Positions 1 to 8,649 of a DNA stretch of 64,000 nt are shown here, piece by piece. The DNA is from Paradesertivirga sp965650335 (lineage in GTDB: Bacteria > Bacteroidota > Bacteroidia > Sphingobacteriales > Sphingobacteriaceae): positions 1 to 64,000 of the forward strand of contig CBFGOI010000014.1 of NCBI GenBank assembly GCA_965650335.1, given 5' to 3'. Below the pieces are notes generated by a model. That model ran no database searches. It saw only the letters and a list, made by a program, of their open reading frames with translations, and had not been told where the DNA came from. The translations under genes and the position numbers were made by a program. Each line of letters starts with the position of its first letter. Within the stretch, counting starts at the first letter, position 1.

Positions 1-560
1 AATTCTAATGGTGCAAGTTGGAGCGAATCTGCTTTAGAAGTTCAGGGTTCTAATAATCCCGCTATTGCTTTTCATTGGCCTAGCCAATATGCAGCCTCTT
101 TGTATATGGATGCAGGCGGTACCCTAAAATGGGGTGGTAATGGTATTAATGTCAATGGTTCAATCAGTGCTGGCATCGCCTCTTTTACAGGTAGGTTGGT
201 ATTGCAGCTATTAAGCTCGATCCTGATTCCAAACTTACAGTAGGCGGTAAAATCAGTTCACGTGAAGTAAAAATAACCGTAGATGCTGGTGCTGATTTTG
301 TATTTGCCAAGGGTTACACCCTTAAGCCTCTTTCTGAGGTAGCAGATTACATCTCAGTAAACAAACATTTACCTGAAATAGCTTCTGCGGATGAAATGAA
401 GAAGCAGGGTTTGGAGCTGGGTGAAATGAATATAAAACTTTTGCAAAAAATTGAGGAACTCACTTTATACATGATTGACTTCAATAAGAAGATGGAGGTG
501 ATGCTGGAAGAAAATCAAAGACTGAAAAAAGAAGTTGCCCAACTAAAAGAAAATGAATGA
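1..560 (+). pseudogene. fibre-like secreted protein, 3' part, frameshifted
   Basis: This is the 3' part of a fibre-like gene that begins before the window. From base 1 the reading frame gives a repeat region resembling the neighbouring fibre proteins, but it runs into a TAG at about 241-243. The conserved C-terminal cap (VGGKISSREVK, ADFVFAKGYTLKPL, NKHLPEIASADEMKK, LGEMNIKLLQKIEELTLYMI, then a coiled coil) lies in another frame and ends with TGA at 558-560. The frame change falls at about 190-200, where the usual G-N-V-G-I-G step has lost or gained one base. The cap is of the ADFVF type also seen in the genes at 4452, 45283 and 48474. A sequencing error would produce the same picture. Confidence 0.7.
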
Positions 561-805
561 ACCTGGTCGGCCTTTATTTCAAAAAGTATATAAACGCTAA
601 AGCCGCTCTACGGAAAGTTTAATCTTCACTGCCTAGTGAGGTCTTCGTTGATTTAGTTTAAAGCCATACACAATCAGATTTTCGGCATATTTCATTGCAG
701 ACATTAAAGACTTGTTGTAATGTGTTTTTGAGTTACACACAAAAATTAGCTTTTGTGGCTTATTTATTTTTTCTTCTACATTAGTGGTAAACTTAATTTA
801 TCACA

Positions 806-2287
806 ATGAAATCACTTTTATTTAACATAGCACTGCTGCTAAGTCTTTCAATCTCTTTTAGTTCTGTATTTGCTAATCCTGATCGTACTGATAAGGACAA
901 TGAGGTATTACAAGTAAGAAACCTTGAAATTGAGCGATCAAATATCTTTTGGCGGTATTTGATAAATACTCGGAAGAATAACAAATTTGACACTTATTTG
1001 CCACTAACAGGAGGAACACTTACCGGAAATATTGAAATAGCTGGTGATTCCAATAAGGGAGTTTTAATTAACTCGATGTACAACAATGAAAATAATAGGA
1101 ATTGGGCAATTATAAACAACTATCATAACTGGGGCGAATTAGCATTTGTTCAATCGACCTCCAATGGAGCAAATCCTATTTTTTCCGGAATCAAAAGACT
1201 TAGCATCGACGTTAACGGTAATACAACTCTTGGAGGTGCATTAACCGGTACATCTGCCACGTTTACGAATGCGAGAATCGGTGCTTTTGTAGGCGATGCT
1301 TCCTATAGCAGATTTGGTCATTCCGCTGCGGAGGAAAACACAGCTTTCGGATATATGCAGAGAAATGATGGCGTTATCTTTTTTAAAAGCAGCTCAGATA
1401 TTCATGTTCAGTCGCCAATTATCGGAACATCTGCGACGTTTAGTGAAAATGTCATTGCTCCATTCTTAAAAGCTGAAACCACATTTCCAAAGATTGACCT
1501 TGTCGGTCTGCAAGCTGCTGGCAGAAATTATTCATTGACTTCTTACATTTTAGGAGTTACTAATGCTGGGTTTGCTATCAGAGATAATACCGCTTCTATA
1601 AACGTTTTTACAATAGATGCTGCTAATAATTTTACTCTTGCGGGACCATTAAGCGGAACGTCTGCAAACTTCAAAGTTGATAATATCTCAGATCTTGGAG
1701 CGCAGGTGTCTATCACTAATGGTCACGGCAATCAGAATGGGTCTGTACGATTAAATTTAGGCAATGCAGGTGCTGTGTCCTGGATAAAAGGGCTAGTTAC
1801 TGGAGCTAACACTAATGGAGGTAGTGCAATGGTGTTTGGAGTGCCTTCTTCAAATACGGATGGCATTGAACGAATGAGGATTGATGCTAATGGAAATTTA
1901 TGCATTGGGACTATCAACCCTAAAGGTTATAAGTTAGCTGTCGCAGGTAACGTAATAGCCGAATCTGTAAAAGTAGCACTTCAAGGCAGCTGGCCTGATT
2001 ATGTATTTAAGTCAGAAAATAAACTCCTTTCGCTACCTGAAGTAGAGAAGTATGTGCGAGAAAAAAGTCATTTGCCTGAGATGCCATCTGAAGCAGAGGT
2101 TAAGAAAGAAGGAATAGACCTTGGTCAAATGGATGCGAAACTGCTAAAGAAGATCGAGGAATTGACACTGTATATGATTGAACAGAATAGGGACTTTACA
2201 GAGATGCGTAAAGCACTAGACGCTCAAAATAAATTAGTTCAGCTTCAGAATGAACGCATTGCAACTCTGGAGAAACAAATTAAATAA
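806..2287 (+). CDS. secreted fibre-like repeat protein (WPDYVF-type cap)
   Basis: The 493-residue product has a Sec signal peptide (hydrophobic residues 4-23, cleavage probably after SVFA). A short segment follows with FWRYLINTRK, closely matching FWNYLIDTRK in the gene at 41404. A tail-fibre-like YLPLTGGTLTG motif comes next, then several GTSATF/GIGT repeat blocks. Residues from about 378 form the shared C-terminal cap (ESVKVALQGSWPDYVFK, HLPEMPSEAEVKKEG, LGQMDAKLLKKIEELTLYMIEQN), and the last 30 residues are a predicted coiled coil. By analogy with phage and bacterial fibres I infer a secreted, probably trimeric surface fibre; the real function is unknown. The block around NGHGNQNGSVRLNLGNAG is shared with the gene at 50158. 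The ATG follows the family leader TTTATCACA, with no clear Shine-Dalgarno sequence. Confidence 0.8.
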   Translation: MKSLLFNIALLLSLSISFSSVFANPDRTDKDNEVLQVRNLEIERSNIFWRYLINTRKNNKFDTYLPLTGGTLTGNIEIAGDSNKGVLINSMYNNENNRNWAIINNYHNWGELAFVQSTSNGANPIFSGIKRLSIDVNGNTTLGGALTGTSATFTNARIGAFVGDASYSRFGHSAAEENTAFGYMQRNDGVIFFKSSSDIHVQSPIIGTSATFSENVIAPFLKAETTFPKIDLVGLQAAGRNYSLTSYILGVTNAGFAIRDNTASINVFTIDAANNFTLAGPLSGTSANFKVDNISDLGAQVSITNGHGNQNGSVRLNLGNAGAVSWIKGLVTGANTNGGSAMVFGVPSSNTDGIERMRIDANGNLCIGTINPKGYKLAVAGNVIAESVKVALQGSWPDYVFKSENKLLSLPEVEKYVREKSHLPEMPSEAEVKKEGIDLGQMDAKLLKKIEELTLYMIEQNRDFTEMRKALDAQNKLVQLQNERIATLEKQIK

Positions 2288-2307
2288 TAACAATCAACCT
2301 TATCACA

Positions 2308-4272
2308 ATGAAGACAATTATTACAACTGTTTTTGCAACACTGAGTGCTGTTTGTAGTTATTCGCAAACTTATACAGCTCCTAATGGAGATGTAGGTATC
2401 GGCACAACTACCCCTACAGAAAAGTTAGATATACATGGAAAAACAGTGGTAAGAAATACCCTATTTACTGTTGGGCCTGTTCACGGTTTCACACCTTATT
2501 ATGGAGCATCATTTTATATTGATAACAATGGAGGTCCCAGCTATTTTAATTTATCGGGAGGAAGCGTGGGAATAGGTACCGCCGCACCCCAGTCAAGACT
2601 CCATATAAAACAATTATCGGAAGGATTTAATGGTGGCTTAAAACTCGAGCGTTCAGAGAACGGGGTAACCTGGTCCACTGTAGTAGGTGGCGACAATAAG
2701 CTGTATTTTGGAAATGCATCAGCCCCAGGGAATGATTTTTCTACCGCGTTTTCGATAGATATAGCAGGAAATGCAATCTCTACTGGACATGTCTCGGCAA
2801 TGACAGGTTCTGATGGAGGTTTCCAGAGTTCTACATATAGTGCAGGACATAATAATATATGGCGATTCGGGAATGCCACAGAATACGGAATAGCATATTA
2901 TCAAGGGACCGGATATCCATGGGGAAGAGATGCGATAGGGTTTCATTTTGGAGATAGAAACAGCCCGAAGTTTTATATCCAGGATAATGGTAGTGCAACC
3001 TTTACTGGAGTTTTAACCGGTAAATCTGCTCTGTTTACAGATGCATTATCAGTAAACAAACCTGGTTCACCAAAAGGTTTAAATCTTGCTGAATTTGATA
3101 CATATGCTAACATGCGAGTTATTTCTAACGCAGAAACGTCTGGAGTAAATGCAGATGGAATGTGGATTGGTTATAATAATGGAAATAGTGGTGTAACACG
3201 ATTATTCGGGGGCGGGTCAACTTCACAATCAATTATCTTAAATGGTACAACTGTTTCCTTATTACACCCTTTATCAGGGACGACTGCAACGCTTAGTGGA
3301 AATATAGAAACATCTAACGGTTTAGGTAATTATGTTCGGTTGGGCGGCACTGGAACAAGTGCTTCTTATCTAAAAGCTTTTGAAACTCATTTTACTGTGG
3401 GAAATGTTTATTCTGGTGGTTCACTTGGATTAGTGGCTGGAAATGCCGAACAAGTTACAATTGCACCAAATGGAAGTGCAACTTTTACAGGACAGGTCTC
3501 GGCAATGACAGGTTCTGATGGAGGTTTTCAGAGTTCTACATATAGTGCAGGACATAATAATATATGGCGATTCGGGAATGCCACAGAATACGGAATAGCA
3601 TATTATCAAGGGACCGGATATCCATGGGGAACAGATGCGATAGGTTTTCATTTGGGAGATAGAAATAGCCCTAAGTTCTTTGTGCAAAATAACGGAAATG
3701 CAACTTTAGCTGGTTCACTAACAGGGCAATCTGCAACGTTTAGCGGGGATGCTACTAGCAATAGTGTGAATTTAACTTGTGTAGGTGGCGGAATCATTAA
3801 TAATCAAACGGCAAACTTGTTTTTACAAAAACCTATTGGAGCAGGTTTTATTTTTAGAGATGGGGCTCCAGGATATGCAGAGCACATGCGCCTTGATCAA
3901 AATGGTAATTTATGCATAGGCACAACAAATCCTCAAGGTTATAAACTTGCCGTAGCAGGTAACGTAATCGCTGAATCAGTAAAAGTAGCACTTCAGGGTA
4001 ACTGGCCCGATTATGTGTTTAAACCCGGGAATAAGCTACTTTCTTTACAGGAAGTTGAAAGCTATGTTCAGCAAAATAATCATTTGCCAGAAATGCCATC
4101 GGAAGAGGAGGTTAGAAAAGAAGGGATAGATCTTGGTCAAATGGATGCGAAGTTGTTAAAGAAGATCGAGGAATTGACTCTTTACATGATCGATTTTAAA
4201 AAGGAAGTAGATGTATTAAAACAGAAGAATCAAACTCTTGAAAAAGAAGTTGCACAACTGAAGGCCAGGTAA
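2308..4272 (+). CDS. secreted fibre-like repeat protein with internal duplication
   Basis: The 654-residue product starts with signal peptide MKTIITTVFATLSAVCSYSQ, the most common signal type in this family. It continues with GDVGIGTTTP-type repeats and ends with the WPDYVFKPGNKLLSL cap and a coiled coil (KKEVDVLKQKNQTLEKEV). It sits 20 bases after the previous gene, so the two are probably cotranscribed. The start is preceded by the shared leader ACCTTATCACA. A segment beginning VSAMTGSDGGFQSSTYSAG occurs twice, at 2791-2966 and 3496-3671, nearly identical in DNA. That indicates a recent internal duplication. The family is recognisable, but the ligand and role are not. Confidence 0.8.
   Translation: MKTIITTVFATLSAVCSYSQTYTAPNGDVGIGTTTPTEKLDIHGKTVVRNTLFTVGPVHGFTPYYGASFYIDNNGGPSYFNLSGGSVGIGTAAPQSRLHIKQLSEGFNGGLKLERSENGVTWSTVVGGDNKLYFGNASAPGNDFSTAFSIDIAGNAISTGHVSAMTGSDGGFQSSTYSAGHNNIWRFGNATEYGIAYYQGTGYPWGRDAIGFHFGDRNSPKFYIQDNGSATFTGVLTGKSALFTDALSVNKPGSPKGLNLAEFDTYANMRVISNAETSGVNADGMWIGYNNGNSGVTRLFGGGSTSQSIILNGTTVSLLHPLSGTTATLSGNIETSNGLGNYVRLGGTGTSASYLKAFETHFTVGNVYSGGSLGLVAGNAEQVTIAPNGSATFTGQVSAMTGSDGGFQSSTYSAGHNNIWRFGNATEYGIAYYQGTGYPWGTDAIGFHLGDRNSPKFFVQNNGNATLAGSLTGQSATFSGDATSNSVNLTCVGGGIINNQTANLFLQKPIGAGFIFRDGAPGYAEHMRLDQNGNLCIGTTNPQGYKLAVAGNVIAESVKVALQGNWPDYVFKPGNKLLSLQEVESYVQQNNHLPEMPSEEEVRKEGIDLGQMDAKLLKKIEELTLYMIDFKKEVDVLKQKNQTLEKEVAQLKAR
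2791..2966 (+). repeat. internal direct repeat, copy A (176 bp)
   Basis: This stretch of the fibre gene recurs at 3496-3671 with the same length and reading frame and only about five base differences by my count. The encoded block (GHNNIWRFGNATEYGIAYYQG) is unlike most GIGT repeats, so the duplication is a block-level event rather than chance similarity between repeats. Confidence 0.9.
3496..3671 (+). repeat. internal direct repeat, copy B (176 bp)
   Basis: This is the second copy of the block at 2791-2966, in frame, about 705 bases downstream in the same gene. Flanking sequences diverge at both ends, which marks the copied unit clearly. Confidence 0.9.
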
Positions 4273-4451
4273 AACAGAAAATAAGGGCACCGAACAGGTT
4301 TGCTATGCTTCGCAAGTTAGTGTCCTCATTGCGGTTTTCGATCATTCCTCATATGGAGAGCCATGGAACATAATTAAAAGCATAAAGTTTTAGGAAATTA
4401 GTTCTACTTCTGAAATATTTTTTACTTTTATTTCACCTTATCTATCACAAA

Positions 4452-6560
4452 ATGAGATTTCTACCTAAAATAGCAGCATTGCTATGTCTTTTTTCTTGCT
4501 CTTTATTAAGTTCAATTAACACCTCTATTGCCCAAACATCCAGCGGTTCAATTACTGTTGGTGGAGATTTTGATAAATTTTATCCTGTTACCTGGAATGA
4601 TCCTGCCTGGTTTAATAGCGAACCTACTGTTTTAAAAATTGGCAGATCGAATGTTCATGAAAACAGTGTAGGGCGTGGGGCCTTAATTTCCACATTTAAT
4701 TATCATCTGAGTTTTTGGGGAAATGGAGCTCATTTTATTGATGCTGACATAAGAAATAATATAGTGAATTTCATAGCAGGATGGAGGGATGCTTCAACCG
4801 GGGGAGGGAGCGGCTTATTAGTAATATGGTTACGCGGGGGAAACTCAACGTACTACTATCATTCCAACTATGCTATAACCCCAACGGTATATGATAATGT
4901 TCAAAATACACTGCCCTTCCAGGAGCACAATGGCCCCGCGCATACTTTTAAGACCGATATAGATAGTTATGTTAATTCTGGTGGAATTACAAATTCCGGA
5001 GGGGCATACTATTTGAGTTCAGGAGCAAATTTTTTCAATGGGAGTGTAGGTATTGGGACACAAGCGCCAATTGGTAAATTACATGTTGCAGGTACCTTTT
5101 CGGGTGGGATTATTCAGGATGGAAATGATCGTCCGGGAATTGGAGTATCTGGTCAGTATCCGCAAGCGGTACTAATGGCAGGAGGTACAAATAATCCCAG
5201 TCATGGCCCGACAGTTATGTTGGGTTCCTATGATTCAGGAACGTCTGGAAACCATAAGCACTGGTCGATTGGTACTGCAGGACAGGGTAGTACATTTTTA
5301 GATATCGGATATGGTGTGAATGATCTAAATCCACATGCAGGCATCAGGAATTATAATGGATCAACAATAATGACCTTATTGAATAATGGGAATGTTGGCA
5401 TTGGAATCATCAATCCCACCTATGCACTCTCTTTAAGTAACAACAAAACTATTTCATTTAATCCAGATCCTACAAATCCGTTTGGAATTGAAGGAGGAGA
5501 TAACGCCCAAACTCGGTTAATTATGGGTGCTGCTTCTGGAAGTGGGTCCAATATCGCTTTTGGGGTTTCAAATGGGAGTGGATCTGCCGGTTTTACTGAG
5601 AAAATGCGTGTTTCAGCAAATGGTAAAGTTGGAATAGGAACAAGCAATCCTAATCAGCAACTCGATATCTATGGTAGTATAGGTTTTGCAAATCAGAATT
5701 CAGCGGATAAAAAACTTTATTCACCGGTAGATGGGGTATTAGAATGGATGACACATAATTGGGCCGGCGAACATGGATTTTCTATCAGTCATCAAGGCAA
5801 TAGGGCTGTTTATCTAAACACTTCGGGTAATAGTTACCTTAATGGAGGGAATATCGGAATAGGTACATCAAATCCAATGGGGAAATTACATGTAGCCGGT
5901 GCATTTTCAGGGGGAATTATCGAAGATACTAATGATCGGCCAAGTCTAGGTATTTCAGGCCATTATCCTCAGGCTGTATTGATGTCAGGCGATGTCAATA
6001 ATCCCAATCATGGTCCTACGGTTATGCTTGGTTCATATGATTCCGGTACATCCGGTACAAGTAAGCATTGGTCTATTGGTACAGCAGGGCAAGGAAGTAC
6101 ATTTCTTGATATTGGGTATGGTGTCAATGATTTAAATCCTCATTCCGGCATTCGGAATTATAATGGTTCAACCATAATGACTCTTCTAAATACTGGCTAT
6201 GTAGGTATCGGTACTATCAAACCCGATTCTAAGCTAACAGTTGCTGGTAAGATTCACGCTCGTGAAGTTAAAGTATCTATTGAAGCAGGGGCTGATTTTG
6301 TGTTTGCTAAAGATTACACTCTAAAGCCGCTGACTGAGGTTGCAGATTTTATCAATATGAATAAACACCTGCCTGAAGTGGCTTCTGCTAATCAGATGAA
6401 AAAGGAGGGTGTTGAATTGGGTGACATGAACATCAAGTTGCTTCAAAAAATAGAAGAACTTACACTGTACCTGATAGAACAGAATAAAGAGATAAAGGCG
6501 CTGAAAATATCTAACGAAGAACTTAAGTCTGAAGTCTTGAAAATCAAAACCTGTAAATAA
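4452..6560 (+). CDS. secreted fibre-like repeat protein (ADFVF-type cap)
   Basis: The 702-residue product has a signal peptide ending around NTSIAQ (residue 28). A unique N-terminal head of about 160 residues, rich in Trp, Gly and His, has no counterpart in its neighbours. Two copies of a roughly 110-residue block follow (GKLHVAG.FSGGII to NGSTIMTLLN, about 5080-5390 and 5880-6195), with GIGT repeats between them. The cap is the ADFVFAKDYTLKPL / NKHLPEVASANQMKKEG / LGDMNIKLLQKIEELTLYLIEQ version with a C-terminal coiled coil. The distinctive head would be the natural binding module if these are adhesion fibres, which is inference. Its stop codon is one base from the next start. Confidence 0.8.
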   Translation: MRFLPKIAALLCLFSCSLLSSINTSIAQTSSGSITVGGDFDKFYPVTWNDPAWFNSEPTVLKIGRSNVHENSVGRGALISTFNYHLSFWGNGAHFIDADIRNNIVNFIAGWRDASTGGGSGLLVIWLRGGNSTYYYHSNYAITPTVYDNVQNTLPFQEHNGPAHTFKTDIDSYVNSGGITNSGGAYYLSSGANFFNGSVGIGTQAPIGKLHVAGTFSGGIIQDGNDRPGIGVSGQYPQAVLMAGGTNNPSHGPTVMLGSYDSGTSGNHKHWSIGTAGQGSTFLDIGYGVNDLNPHAGIRNYNGSTIMTLLNNGNVGIGIINPTYALSLSNNKTISFNPDPTNPFGIEGGDNAQTRLIMGAASGSGSNIAFGVSNGSGSAGFTEKMRVSANGKVGIGTSNPNQQLDIYGSIGFANQNSADKKLYSPVDGVLEWMTHNWAGEHGFSISHQGNRAVYLNTSGNSYLNGGNIGIGTSNPMGKLHVAGAFSGGIIEDTNDRPSLGISGHYPQAVLMSGDVNNPNHGPTVMLGSYDSGTSGTSKHWSIGTAGQGSTFLDIGYGVNDLNPHSGIRNYNGSTIMTLLNTGYVGIGTIKPDSKLTVAGKIHAREVKVSIEAGADFVFAKDYTLKPLTEVADFINMNKHLPEVASANQMKKEGVELGDMNIKLLQKIEELTLYLIEQNKEIKALKISNEELKSEVLKIKTCK

Positions 6561-6561
6561 C

Positions 6562-8403
6562 ATGAAACAGATTGTACTTTCAATTTTCATATTCCTTATA
6601 TCCTATGAAATATCGTTCTCACAAGCCGATTATGTAACTACTTTAACCTTTCCTGCCGGGTATCAGATAGGAGATTACATTGAATTTTTACAGGTGGCAC
6701 CTGAAATGGCTGGCTCTTCAGGGTATTATGAAATTTCCATAGCTTATACAAGAGGAAATGTTGCAGCTGCAGCCACTCATCTTGCCAGTGTTAGTCATGC
6801 AAATCCTGCGTTATGGCGAGAAGTGGGACGCGTAAATAATAATGTTTATGTATACTCAGGATGGTGTAATTTTACAATTGACTGTAATAGCCAATACGGC
6901 AATTCTCGTTTCCGAATTAGGGCGGTCAGTACTTTGGGAGTTACCGAGTCCGCTTTACCTGTTATAATTAAGGTGCGATCTATAAATTTTAATTCATCAT
7001 GGACGGCTCTAAATAACATTGGTAACGATATATCGGTGTCAAAATTTTTACCAATGACAAACGATTGGAATCTATACGTTGGTAATCCTTTCACCTCGGA
7101 AGGGGCAAATCTTGCATTGCGCGCAGTTGAAAATGGGAATGTGGGAGTGGGTGTCTTGAATCCCTATTATAAACTGGAAGTAGCAGGCGATATGCGATTG
7201 ATCAAGTCTGATACAGATCCATCAATACTATTACAGCGCCAAGATTGGGGAACGACAAGTATCAGGCAAGCCGGCCCTAGTTTAGAATTGTCAAACGATA
7301 TCCATCATCAGGGAGCTTCCATTAACTTCCTTACAAAAAACAGTGATGGTTCGCAAACAAGTAAAATGACCATTAAGAATGATGGGCATGTAGGTATTGG
7401 TACTACTTCTCCTGCATCCCCATTAGATCTAGTAGGCGGTGGTGTAAACGGTACATTAAGAGTGAAAGGAGGAGATATGGGTGTCGGCAGCTTTATTGCA
7501 AATTTTACTCAGTGGGATAATTCTTCACTTCTGTTTTTAAGAGGGGATGGAAAGGTGGGGGTAGGTACTACCAGCCCTTCTGAGAAATTTGTTGTTCAGG
7601 AACAGATTGGGGCAGATGCTATCGCAATTTATGATAGCCCTGGTAACAAGCGTTTAAGCATAGGTCAAGAAGCTTCGTACACTGGAAACTATATAGATAG
7701 TAAAAATATTGATTTTAAGATAAAATCGGGCTATGCCGGGGGCTCTGGAGGGAACATTATTTTTATGACTCAAAGTAGTGGCATTGATAACCATCCTGAG
7801 CGAATGAGGATTGACAAATCAGGTAACGTAGGTATCGGAACTTCCGGCTCAGACTACAAGCTTGATATAAAATCTGATGATTACCGAAGTCTAAGGTTGT
7901 CGTCTACCCGTCCTCTTATTAAATTATCCAGCCCACAGTATAATAATGGCGACGGAGCAGAGATTTGGCAAAATATTGATGGTGGATTATACTTTAATGT
8001 AAACGGTAATAAAACAGCATTGTATTCAAATGCAGAAGGAAACGTTGGTATCGGTACTTATAATACTCACAATTATAAATTAGCGGTAGGGGGGGCTATG
8101 ATAGCAGAATCAGTCAAGGTAAAACCTAAAGGGGAATGGCCTGATTATGTTTTTAAGCCAGAACATCAATTTCTTTCCTTGCCTCAATTAGAAAAATATA
8201 TTTATGAAAATAATCATTTGCCTGGTATACCTTCAGAATCTGAAGTGAAAAAAGAAGGATTAGACCTTGGAAAAATGGATGCCAAGCTACTTCAAAAGAT
8301 TGAAGAGCTTACTTTATATGTGATTGATGTGAATAAAAAATTACAAACATTAATCACGGAGAATGAAGCCTTAAAATTGAAAGTTAAGGTGCTTGAAAAG
8401 TAG
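6562..8403 (+). CDS. secreted fibre-like repeat protein with N-terminal beta head
   Basis: The 613-residue product has a signal peptide (residues 1-20, ending SFSQ). A globular, probably all-beta N-terminal domain occupies residues 21 to about 165 (YEISIAYTRGNVAAAATH, WREVGRVN, RFRIRAVSTLG, IIKVRSINFNSSW). I recall this kind of head in other Bacteroidota fibre proteins, but I cannot name the family. GVG/GIGT repeats follow. The cap is EWPDYVFKPEHQFLSL with NNHLPGIPSESEVKKEG and LGKMDAKLLQKIEELTLYVID, then a coiled coil. The start lies one base after the upstream stop, so translation is probably coupled. The gene at 39947 also carries a beta head between signal and repeats. Confidence 0.8.
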   Translation: MKQIVLSIFIFLISYEISFSQADYVTTLTFPAGYQIGDYIEFLQVAPEMAGSSGYYEISIAYTRGNVAAAATHLASVSHANPALWREVGRVNNNVYVYSGWCNFTIDCNSQYGNSRFRIRAVSTLGVTESALPVIIKVRSINFNSSWTALNNIGNDISVSKFLPMTNDWNLYVGNPFTSEGANLALRAVENGNVGVGVLNPYYKLEVAGDMRLIKSDTDPSILLQRQDWGTTSIRQAGPSLELSNDIHHQGASINFLTKNSDGSQTSKMTIKNDGHVGIGTTSPASPLDLVGGGVNGTLRVKGGDMGVGSFIANFTQWDNSSLLFLRGDGKVGVGTTSPSEKFVVQEQIGADAIAIYDSPGNKRLSIGQEASYTGNYIDSKNIDFKIKSGYAGGSGGNIIFMTQSSGIDNHPERMRIDKSGNVGIGTSGSDYKLDIKSDDYRSLRLSSTRPLIKLSSPQYNNGDGAEIWQNIDGGLYFNVNGNKTALYSNAEGNVGIGTYNTHNYKLAVGGAMIAESVKVKPKGEWPDYVFKPEHQFLSLPQLEKYIYENNHLPGIPSESEVKKEGLDLGKMDAKLLQKIEELTLYVIDVNKKLQTLITENEALKLKVKVLEK

Positions 8404-8649
8404 TGATACAAAATCTCAGGGGTTTTGGTAACGAAAATTTTAAAAAAATATTGCAGGCTAAAGATTTTTAAATATCTTTAAACCGAGTTTTAGTTACCTA
8501 TACTACGAAAAATATATTACCATTATAATCTCGCAAAGAAATAGCTATTTGCTTGTGTGTGAAAGATTACAGATTAAGGTGTAAATAGGATTACCTGTTT
8601 TACTGTGATGGCATATATAGTTCGCATTTAAAAATATAATGCATACTAT

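Noticed and set aside
725..755. Possible Bacteroidota promoter (TTTTTG ... TTAGCTTTTG) before the gene at 806
   Set aside because: Spacing and -7 box do not fit the TTTG-N19-TAnnTTTG pattern well enough.
2541..2946. Open frames on the - strand inside the fibre gene, also repeated at 3430-3687
   Set aside because: They mirror the duplicated block on the + strand; the repetition comes from the + strand gene.
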